From positions 1-8,555 of the forward strand of contig CALKWG010000343.1 in assembly GCA_938004315.1 (NCBI GenBank): DNA of 8,555 nucleotides, given 5' to 3'. The notes beneath the pieces were generated by a model. That model had not been told where the DNA came from, searched no databases, and worked only from the letters and a program-made list of their open reading frames with translations. How positions within the stretch are numbered: the stretch's first letter is position 1; each line of letters opens with the position of its first letter. Shown in pieces: positions 1 through 6,409 of this stretch. Origin of the DNA: an uncultured Spirochaetaceae bacterium. GTDB taxonomy: Bacteria; Spirochaetota; Spirochaetia; Treponematales; UBA12059. Made by a program: the position numbers and the translations under genes.

Positions 1-541
1 GGTAGAGGCGCAGGGTGGTCGGCTCGGTGGAGACGAAGAAGTCAGGTTTGAAGCCTTCTTCCTCGATGAGGTACTTCCAGCACATGCCGTCGCAGTCCTC
101 TTCTATAATAGAGAACACGAACCAGACGGAGTACTTGCCCTTGTAGCCCAGCTCCTTCAGGATACGGCCGGCGGTGATCATGCTGGCGGCGCCGCCGGTC
201 TGGTCGCTCGTGCCGCGGCCGTGCACCAGGCCGTTCTCGATGTCGCCGGAGAAGGGGTCCTTCTTCCACTGGCTGCGGTCGCCGATGCCCACGGTGTCGA
301 TATGGGCGTCGATGGCCAGGATCTTAGGGCCGCTGCCGACGCGCGCCAAGAGGTTACCTAGGCCGTCGATCCTCACCTCGTCGAAGCCGGCCTTCTCGCA
401 CATGTCCTTGAGGAAGAGGATGCGCTCCTTCTCCTTGTTGCTCATCGCGGGGACCTTGATGATCTCCGACAGGTTTTTAGCGGTCCAGTCCTTGAGGGCC
501 TCGGCCTTAGCCTTGATGTCCTTACCGTTCTGCATGCTCAT
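1..541 (-). CDS. ygeY: YgeY-type M20 family metallohydrolase (3' partial)
   Basis: The first 180 residues of a di-zinc hydrolase of the M20 peptidase/deacylase superfamily; the family is about 400 residues, so the dimerisation domain and C-terminal metal ligands lie beyond base 1. Visible catalytic-domain features are H80 and D82 in DAHIDTVG (metal ligand and its partner Asp), RGTSDQ with bridging ligand D113, and EEDCDG with E147 (general base) and E148 (ligand). The stretches DAHIDTVGIG, GRGTSDQ, EEDCDGMCW and VSTEPT match E. coli YgeY as I recall it, which separates it from ordinary M20 dipeptidases. YgeY is linked with ygeW and ygeX and is proposed to act on a ring-opened purine product, possibly hydrolysing an amide or ureido group. 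The start is ATG, overlapping the ssnA stop as ATGA. It is the last gene seen in the operon, which probably continues. Confidence 0.93.
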   Translation of the reverse strand, partial: MSMQNGKDIKAKAEALKDWTAKNLSEIIKVPAMSNKEKERILFLKDMCEKAGFDEVRIDGLGNLLARVGSGPKILAIDAHIDTVGIGDRSQWKKDPFSGDIENGLVHGRGTSDQTGGAASMITAGRILKELGYKGKYSVWFVFSIIEEDCDGMCWKYLIEEEGFKPDFFVSTEPTTLRLY

Positions 542-1860
542 TTCCTTTCCTCCATGCGCTTCCATAGTCGTATAGTCTGTTCTCGCCCGCGCGCCATGGC
601 GCCGGCGTAATCGAAGTTCGCTTTCCTATTCTCGATGATAAAGCGCCCGGCTACCATGGTGCCCGAGACCATGGCGCTCGATAGGCCGAAGGCCGCGTGG
701 CCGGCGACGTTGCCGTCCAGGAGCGGCGTCGGCGGGTCGTAGTCCCAGAAGGCCAGGTCGGCTTGGTAGCCGGCCTCGACGCGGCCGAACTTCTTGCCGG
801 GGAAGTAGCGCTCCAGGAGGCGGTTGCCGTTCTGCAGCATGCCCAGGAACGCGTCCATCCAGAGCTGGCCGCCTGCGTCGCGATGCTTGAAGAAGGCCCA
901 GTTGGCGCTCTGCAGCATGTCCGAGCCTATGCCGTCGGTGCCCAGGACCGCGTTCCTATAGAGCGGCAATTGATGGTTATAGCCTACGTCGTTGTTCATA
1001 TTGGATTGGGCGTTGTGCGCGAGGAAGGCGTCGCGTTCGTTGACCAAATCCACTTCGTCGCGGCTTAGGTAGAGGCCGTGGCCCAGTATGGTCTTGGCGC
1101 CTAGGAGCCCGGCGTCGTCCAGCCGGCGGCAGATGTCCTTGCCGTACTCGTGGCGGCTATGCACGGCGTCGAACTTGTCCTCGGCCACGTGTATATGGAG
1201 CCCGCGCCCCGTAGCCTTGACCGCGCCGGCCAGGGCGGCGAGCGTGGCATCGCCCACGGTGAAGGGGGCGTGCGCGCCTATGGCCGCCTCGACCAGGGGC
1301 TCCTCGCCGCGCGCGCGCCGGGCGTCCACGGCCTTGGCCCAGCGCAGGTTCTCGGCGACGCCGGCGGCCGCGCCCTCGGCGCCGTTGCGGTCGGTGGTCT
1401 CATAGCAGAGCACGCCGCGCAGTCCCACGGCCTCGAAGCCCTCGGACAAGGCGTCCAGGGAGCCGTCTATGAACTCGGGGCTCGCGTGGTGGTCTACGAC
1501 GCTCGTCACGCCCCAGCGTACCGCCTCCGCGGCGCCGGCCAGGCCCGAGGCGCGCACTAGTCCCTCGTCCAAGGCGCGGTCCAGTCGCCACCAGAGGTGC
1601 TTGAGCTGCTGGGCGAAGTCCTTGCTCGGCGCCACGCCGACCATGAGGCCGCGGGCCAGGGCCGAGTAGAAGTGGTTGTGCGAGCACACCAGGCCCGGGC
1701 TCAGGTAGCCGCCGGGCGAGCGGCGCTCGGCGCCGGGGTAGCGGGCGGCCAAATTTTTGCCGACTTCCTTTATTAGGGCGCCGTCGATGGCCACGTCCAT
1801 GGGCTCGGAGACCGAGCCTGGGCTAAAGTGCAGTATACGGACGTTCTCGATGAGTATCAT
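538..1860 (-). CDS. ssnA: SsnA-type amidohydrolase (chlorohydrolase/guanine-deaminase-like superfamily)
   Basis: This 440-residue amidohydrolase is almost the same length as E. coli SsnA (about 442) and resembles it throughout: VCSHNHFYS, LWWRLDRALDE, TSVVDHHASP, IGAHAPFTV, NMNNDVGYNH and LGTDGIGSDM. The metal site expected of this superfamily is visible: H61 and H63 (SHNHF), H224 with E227 (HIHVAED), H261 (LGHGLYL) and D309 (GTDG). The role is hydrolytic, deaminating a ring amine or opening a cyclic amide. E. coli SsnA was first noted for lowering viability in stationary phase and later tied to selenium-linked purine metabolism. It lies directly downstream of ygfK, as in E. coli, which suggests it acts on the YgfK product. 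The ATG overlaps the ygfK stop as ATGA and has a clear ribosome binding site. Most isoleucine codons here are ATA, odd for such GC-rich DNA. Family assignment is very secure; the substrate is inferred. Confidence 0.95.
   Translation of the reverse strand: MILIENVRILHFSPGSVSEPMDVAIDGALIKEVGKNLAARYPGAERRSPGGYLSPGLVCSHNHFYSALARGLMVGVAPSKDFAQQLKHLWWRLDRALDEGLVRASGLAGAAEAVRWGVTSVVDHHASPEFIDGSLDALSEGFEAVGLRGVLCYETTDRNGAEGAAAGVAENLRWAKAVDARRARGEEPLVEAAIGAHAPFTVGDATLAALAGAVKATGRGLHIHVAEDKFDAVHSRHEYGKDICRRLDDAGLLGAKTILGHGLYLSRDEVDLVNERDAFLAHNAQSNMNNDVGYNHQLPLYRNAVLGTDGIGSDMLQSANWAFFKHRDAGGQLWMDAFLGMLQNGNRLLERYFPGKKFGRVEAGYQADLAFWDYDPPTPLLDGNVAGHAAFGLSSAMVSGTMVAGRFIIENRKANFDYAGAMARGREQTIRLWKRMEERK
549..553 (-). 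promoter_or_regulatory. Ribosome binding site of ygeY
   Basis: GGAGG on the minus strand lies 7 bases before the ATG at 541. It is formed by the ssnA codons for its C-terminal MEERK. A second AAAGGA lies closer and would suit an in-frame ATG at 535, but GGAGG and the ATGA overlap favour 541. Confidence 0.75.
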
Positions 1861-4800
1861 ACGCGTCCTTTCGGAATGAGATAGGCATGCTCGCGCCAGA
1901 CCGTGCGGGCGAGCGATAGGAGGGCGGCCTCGGCCCCGCCGGCCGCGCCGGCAGCCGCGCCGTTCCACGCGTCGAACTCCAAGGCGCGCGCCTCGTCCTT
2001 CTCGCCCGGCTCGGTGCGCAGGAGGAGCGCCGGCTTGTCGGCCGCGCCAACGAAGGCGAAGCCGGCGTTCTTCGAGGCGCGTAGGCCAGCCTCGTCGCCG
2101 AAGAAGGTGGGCTTCCCCAGGTAGGGCTCGCCTTCGTAGGGGCAAAAGAAGCCGCAGTTGCCGCATTCGTTGCACAGCTCGTCCACGTGCAGGATCTGTA
2201 TCGCCTGCTTATAAGGCGCGCCGGCGGCCGCGGCGACCGGAAGGGCCAGATTGGCGCGGTTAGGGCAGACTTCGACGCAGCGCAGGCAGGCTGAGCCGCA
2301 GGAGAGGCAGCGCTCGGCTTCGCGCTTCACGAAGGCGGGATCGCTACCCGGCTCGGCCCGGGCGCTTTCGACGCTCGGCAGGTATTCGCCGCGGCGCGAC
2401 AGCGCGTCATAATCGGGGGCGCCGGGCGCTAGCGGCATGAGCGAGGGCTCGATCCCGGCGGCGCGGAGGATGGCATAGGCGGCCTTGCGGCCGTCCGCCT
2501 CGGCGGCGATGATGCTCGAAGGACCGCGGCGGGCGTCGCCGGCCACGTAGAGCCCGGGCACGGAGCCGGCCATGGTCGCGGGGTCGGTGACGGGCCTGCC
2601 GTCCTTGCCGACGGCCAGGCCGAGGCTGGTAAGCAGGGCCAGGTCGGGCGTCTCGCCCACGGCGGCCACGATCAGGTCGCAGGGGACGGTACGGGCGCGG
2701 GCGCTCGCGACGGGGGCGCGGCGGCCGGAGGCGTCGGGCTCGCCCAACTCCATCTCGCGCACGGTCAGGGTCGGCAGGGCGCCGGCGGCGGCGGGCGCGG
2801 CCGACTCGGGTAACGACAGCTCGTAGTAGGACACGCCGTCTGCCAACGCCGCCTCGAACTCTTCGCGGTCGGCGGGCATCTCGGCCAGGGTGCGGCGGTA
2901 GAGGATGCTCACCGAGGGCTTGCCAGGCAGGCGCGCGGCCACGCGGCTGGCGTCCATAGCGGTATTGCCGCCGCCGGCCACGACGATGGACTTGGCGCCA
3001 GCGTAGCGATTGGCGCGCTTCTCACGGGCGGCGCGGTGGGCCTCTTCTAGGAACTCGAGCGCGTCGACGATTTCGATGCCCTCGCCCTTGAGCGGCAGCT
3101 CGCGCGGCGAGGGGGCGCCGGTCGCTATAACGAAGCTCGTATAGCCTTGGGCCTTAAGCGCGGCCAGGTCTATCTTCCCGTCCCAGCCGCAGACGAACTG
3201 GGCTCCCAAGGCCTTGATGCGCTCGACGTCGGCGGCTATGTCCTCGCGGGCGATGCGGAAGGCCGGGATCACGTCGGCGGGCACGCCGCCGGGACTCGCC
3301 GCCTTATCGAAGACGGTGACCGGGTAGCCCTCCAGCGCCAGGTAATGGGCGGCCGAGAGTCCCGCGGGGCCGGCGCCGAACACGGCCGCCTTGCCCTTGC
3401 CGGCTACGGCCGGCTTCTTTACCGCCGGGATATCGGCGGCGCGGGCGCAGCCCAGCTTCATCGCGCGGATCTCCACCGAGCCTTCATAGTCTACGCGGGC
3501 GCAGGCGTACATGCACTGGTGGTCGCAGAGCACGCCCGTTATGCGGGGCAGGGGGTTATCGGCCAGGACGATGGACAAGGCGCGCTTCGCGTCGCCGGCG
3601 GCCAGGGCCTTCATGTAGGCCGGCGGCTTCTGGGCGGCCGGGCAGGCCTCTACGCAGGGCGCGGCGAAGCAGTCGGTTAGAGGTAGCTTCTTCGCTATCC
3701 GCGTCTCGCCCTTCTTGTAATCGCCGCGGTACTCGGGCGCCTTGAGCGCGTCGGCCGCCAGCGCGGCGAGCTTGGTAGCGTCGGGCCGGGAAGGGAGCTT
3801 ACCCTTCAGCGCTTCGACGGCGGCGCGGGCCATGGGTTCCAGGCGCAGGTAGCCGCCGGGCTTTAAGATATCGGTGGCTACGGTCAGGGGGCCTAAGCCG
3901 GCCTCCAGGCAAGCTTTGGCGTTGACGGCCGAGGCGCCGCCGCAGTAGCTGAAAGGCGGGCAGTCGGGTATGGCCTTGGAAAGCTCTGCGGCCAGCCGGG
4001 TAGTGATCGGGAAGAGGGCGCGGCCGGACATGTAGCGCTCGCCGCCGGGCATGCGCTTGCCGTCGTTGACGTTGGCCAGGGTGTTGGACAGCTTGATGCC
4101 GAAGCGGAGCTTCTTGGCGGCGGCCTTCGCGCGGAGCGAGGCGACTAAGGCCAAAGCCTGCGGGAACTGCAAGTCGTGCTCGAAGTTAGGCCGGGTAATC
4201 GTCACGCGTTCCCAACCGGTCGCGTCCAGGATCTGCCGAGCCGCGTCGTAGCCTAAGAGCGTCGGGTTGAGCTTGACGTAGGTATCGAAGCCCTTATCCT
4301 CGATGAGGTAAGCGCCGATGCGCTCGATCTCGTCGGGCGGGCAGCCGTGCATGGTCGATAGGGTGACCGAGTGGATGGGGGAAGCGGGCATGGCTTGCGC
4401 GACCGCTAAGGCTCGGGCCTGTCCCTCGAGGCCGAAGGCCTTGGCGAAGGCGGCGCCGCGGATTACCTCCTCGGCCTCTTTCAGGCTCGCGGCCCAGACG
4501 GGCGCGCTCTGCGGGTGCTTCGCCGGGGAGCGCATGCCCTCGATGAAGGCGTCGACCTTGGCGCCCTTGATGCCGTCCAAGGTATAGCCGACCGACATGT
4601 TGAACATGAAGCCGCCGGCCGAGCCCAAGGCGGCGCGGAGGACCTGGATGGCTATCCAGCCGCGCAGGTACTCGTCCCGCGCGTCGGCCAAGGTGAGCTC
4701 GGTCGACCACTCGACGTTGTGCCCCTCGTCCAGGGCGTCGATGCAGGGCTTGTCGATGTGCAGGGCGTCGTTCTCCTGCACGGTCTTGAGCTCGAAGACC

Positions 4801-5045
4801 CGCGAGCCGGCCAGCCAGGCGGCCACTAAGTTCGGCGCGATCTGGGTGTGCGGGCCGGCGGCCGGGCCGATCGGCAGGCTGACGCGGTAGCCGTTCACCT
4901 CGAAGCCGGGAGAGGCGGCCTCCAGGGCCAGGATGCGCTCGACGGCTGCCTTCGGTATGTCGTAGGCCGAGCCCTTGGCCGCCCATTCGCCCGCCACGCG
5001 GGTCAGTAGCTCGCGCATGGATAGCGCCTTCATGATCTTGCTCAC
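1857..5045 (-). CDS. ygfK: YgfK-type Fe-S flavoprotein oxidoreductase (putative purine/urate-reducing enzyme)
   Basis: A 1062-residue cytosolic electron-transfer enzyme; E. coli YgfK has about 1032. Order: (1) residues 50-410, a dihydroorotate-dehydrogenase-like barrel, with LPIGPAAGPHTQ (57-68), STMHGCPP (230-237), YVKLNP (256-261) and GGASAVNAKACLEAGLG (369-385); (2) residues 455-535, Cys-rich, with C459, C464, C468, C507, C511 and C515; (3) residues 551-860, a GltD-like FAD/NAD(P)H module with FGAGPAGLSA (556-565), AGGGNTAMD (690-698) and GLYVAGDA (831-838); (4) a ferredoxin tail with C913, C916, C920, C923, C927 and C958, C961, C964, C968. The set of domains is that of dihydropyrimidine dehydrogenase in a different order, suggesting NAD(P)H-driven ring reduction. 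The old name 'selenate reductase subunit' is probably misleading. The open frame extends 22 codons further upstream, but GTG at 5045 gives MSKIM..., which aligns with the E. coli N-terminus as I recall it and overlaps the upstream stop as GTGA. The C-terminal 40 residues are Ala/Gly-rich up to about 1041. Confidence 0.94.
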   Translation of the reverse strand: MSKIMKALSMRELLTRVAGEWAAKGSAYDIPKAAVERILALEAASPGFEVNGYRVSLPIGPAAGPHTQIAPNLVAAWLAGSRVFELKTVQENDALHIDKPCIDALDEGHNVEWSTELTLADARDEYLRGWIAIQVLRAALGSAGGFMFNMSVGYTLDGIKGAKVDAFIEGMRSPAKHPQSAPVWAASLKEAEEVIRGAAFAKAFGLEGQARALAVAQAMPASPIHSVTLSTMHGCPPDEIERIGAYLIEDKGFDTYVKLNPTLLGYDAARQILDATGWERVTITRPNFEHDLQFPQALALVASLRAKAAAKKLRFGIKLSNTLANVNDGKRMPGGERYMSGRALFPITTRLAAELSKAIPDCPPFSYCGGASAVNAKACLEAGLGPLTVATDILKPGGYLRLEPMARAAVEALKGKLPSRPDATKLAALAADALKAPEYRGDYKKGETRIAKKLPLTDCFAAPCVEACPAAQKPPAYMKALAAGDAKRALSIVLADNPLPRITGVLCDHQCMYACARVDYEGSVEIRAMKLGCARAADIPAVKKPAVAGKGKAAVFGAGPAGLSAAHYLALEGYPVTVFDKAASPGGVPADVIPAFRIAREDIAADVERIKALGAQFVCGWDGKIDLAALKAQGYTSFVIATGAPSPRELPLKGEGIEIVDALEFLEEAHRAAREKRANRYAGAKSIVVAGGGNTAMDASRVAARLPGKPSVSILYRRTLAEMPADREEFEAALADGVSYYELSLPESAAPAAAGALPTLTVREMELGEPDASGRRAPVASARARTVPCDLIVAAVGETPDLALLTSLGLAVGKDGRPVTDPATMAGSVPGLYVAGDARRGPSSIIAAEADGRKAAYAILRAAGIEPSLMPLAPGAPDYDALSRRGEYLPSVESARAEPGSDPAFVKREAERCLSCGSACLRCVEVCPNRANLALPVAAAAGAPYKQAIQILHVDELCNECGNCGFFCPYEGEPYLGKPTFFGDEAGLRASKNAGFAFVGAADKPALLLRTEPGEKDEARALEFDAWNGAAAGAAGGAEAALLSLARTVWREHAYLIPKGRV
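1866..1871 (-). promoter_or_regulatory. Ribosome binding site of ssnA
   Basis: AAAGGA on the minus strand lies 5 bases before the ATG at 1860, inside the last codons of ygfK. It fixes the ssnA start and rules out the longer frame that runs upstream to about 2175. Confidence 0.75.
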
Positions 5046-6409
5046 CGGTACCCCCAACAGAGATGTTTTCCGTAGCCTATAGGCGCGGCTATGCCGCCGC
5101 CCGCCACCCATACCGGGCGGCCCCGTACGTAGGTCGCCCGTATCGCGCCCTTAAGGCGCATGCCTTCGAAGGGCGTAATCGTTCCTTTACTTAAGAGCTC
5201 TTCGCCCTTGACCAGGTACTCGCCATCGGGATCGACGAGGACGAAGTCGGCGTCCTTGCCGAGCTCCAGCGAGCCTTTGCCTCCGTCCAGGCCGTAGCGC
5301 GCCGCCGCCGCCCCGCTCGTGGCTCGCAGGAAGGCCGGCAGGGACAGGCGTCCGGCCTTGTAGCCTTCGGCGTACAGATAGGGGAAGAGGGTGCCCGTGC
5401 CGGGGATACCGCCGTAATCGGTCCATACCGAGCCCGTGTTCTTCTCCTTATGAGGGGCCGGCGCGTGGTCGCTGGCTATGAACGAGATGGTCCCGTCGGC
5501 TAGGAGCTTCCACAGCCGCTCGGATTGGCCGCGATGCTTTACCGGAGGCGCGGTCTTCAAGGACGAGCCCTTGTCGGCGAAATCCTCGGCGGAGAAGGCC
5601 AGGTAATGCGGGCAGGTCTCGCAGGTCGCGCCTCCCGCGGCGATGAGCTCGGCGGCTTCGGCGGTGCCGACGTGCACGATATGTAGGGTGCCCTCGCGGC
5701 CGCGGGCCAGGGCCACGGCCGCGGCCGCGGCTACGAGCTCGGCGGACTCCGGGCGCGAGGCCACGTAGTCGTCCCAGGCCGGGTCGCGGTCCTCGGCCAC
5801 GGAGCGCTCCTTCATCGCCTTGGTGGCGGGCAGCACGACGCCCGCGTCCTCCGCGTGCAGGAGGAGAGGGCGGCCTACGGCCTCTGCTTTCGCGGCGGCG
5901 CGGCCGAGGCCGTAGTGGTCCACCGCGGTGAAGGTGTCCATGCCCGAGACCGTATAGCACTTGAATCCGACCACGTAAGGCGCTAGGGCCTCCATGTCTT
6001 CGGCCAGGGCCTGTTCGATGCGGTGGCCGGATACGCCGCCGAAGAGCGCGTAATCGACGACGCTCCGCTTCTCCATCACGTTGAGCTTCTGCCTGAGGTT
6101 TTCGAGCGTCGTCACCGGCGGCAGCGAGGTGCAGGGCATGTCCACGACGGCGGTGACGCCGCCGCGGGCCGCCGCCATGGAGCCGTGGTAGAAGTCCTCG
6201 CGGTGCGTAAAGCCCGGCTCGTTGAAGTGCACGTGCGGGTCGATGGCGCCCGGGTACAGCTCCAAGCCCTCCGCGTCGAGTACTTCCTCGCCCTCCTCGG
6301 GCTCGATGGCGTCGGCGATCTTGACGATCTTCTCGCCCACGATCCGCAGGTCGCGCTTGACCAGGCGCTCATGGCCGGGCAGGGCGCAGCGCACGTTCTT
6401 GACGATCAC
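5042..6409 (-). CDS. Cyclic amidohydrolase of the allantoinase/dihydropyrimidinase type
   Basis: This is a 455-residue metal-dependent hydrolase of cyclic amides or ureides, cytosolic and usually oligomeric. The binuclear metal site is complete: H59 and H61 in the DPHVHFNEPG motif, K150 in VGFKCY (the lysine carboxylated in this family), H185 in LLLHAED, H246 in IVHVGT, and D314 in ASDHAP. The spacing closely follows E. coli allantoinase AllB (H59, H61, K146, H186, H242, D315, from memory). CETCPHYL (263-270) and TPFEGMRLKGAI near the end are also typical. It sits where E. coli has the hydantoinase HyuA, but the DPHVHFNEPG and CPHYL regions look closer to allantoinase than to HyuA. In this operon it probably opens a ring of a reduced purine or hydantoin-like intermediate. 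Start: GTG with a good ribosome binding site, overlapping the upstream stop as GTGA. The exact substrate is unknown; allantoin, a hydantoin or a dihydropyrimidine-like ring are all possible. Confidence 0.92.
   Translation of the reverse strand: MIVKNVRCALPGHERLVKRDLRIVGEKIVKIADAIEPEEGEEVLDAEGLELYPGAIDPHVHFNEPGFTHREDFYHGSMAAARGGVTAVVDMPCTSLPPVTTLENLRQKLNVMEKRSVVDYALFGGVSGHRIEQALAEDMEALAPYVVGFKCYTVSGMDTFTAVDHYGLGRAAAKAEAVGRPLLLHAEDAGVVLPATKAMKERSVAEDRDPAWDDYVASRPESAELVAAAAAVALARGREGTLHIVHVGTAEAAELIAAGGATCETCPHYLAFSAEDFADKGSSLKTAPPVKHRGQSERLWKLLADGTISFIASDHAPAPHKEKNTGSVWTDYGGIPGTGTLFPYLYAEGYKAGRLSLPAFLRATSGAAAARYGLDGGKGSLELGKDADFVLVDPDGEYLVKGEELLSKGTITPFEGMRLKGAIRATYVRGRPVWVAGGGIAAPIGYGKHLCWGYR
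5051..5055 (-). promoter_or_regulatory. Weak ribosome binding site of ygfK
   Basis: A GGGGG run on the minus strand lies 5 bases before the GTG at 5045. It is a poor match to the consensus, so the start rests mainly on the GTGA overlap and on alignment to E. coli YgfK. A second candidate site, GGTGAG at 5046-5041, lies 7 bases before an in-frame ATG at 5033. Confidence 0.4.

Noticed and set aside
104..109. TATAAT on the plus strand resembling a -10 promoter element
   Set aside because: It lies within conserved ygeY codons (SIIEED), faces antisense, and has no -35-like sequence at the expected distance.
1861..2175. Upstream extension of the ssnA frame giving a 545-residue protein
   Set aside because: It overlaps the Cys-rich C-terminus of ygfK, is an Arg-rich low-complexity translation, and a good ribosome binding site and family length place the start at 1860.
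3147..3680. Plus-strand open frame of 177 codons
   Set aside because: It lies entirely opposite the conserved Fe-S and FAD region of ygfK; its composition is that of a GC-rich antisense shadow, with no recognisable motif.
4294..4986. Minus-strand open frame of 230 codons in another frame of ygfK
   Set aside because: Arg/Gly-rich out-of-frame shadow of the conserved barrel domain.
1857..5045. Selenate reductase as the function of YgfK
   Set aside because: The domain make-up (dihydroorotate-dehydrogenase-like barrel, GltD-like module, ferredoxin tail) and the purine-type neighbours fit ring reduction better; selenate reductases of the DMSO-reductase class look different.
5046..5111. 22-codon upstream extension of ygfK
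   Set aside because: It overlaps the conserved end of the amidohydrolase gene and has no counterpart in E. coli YgfK; the GTG at 5045 fits the family N-terminus.
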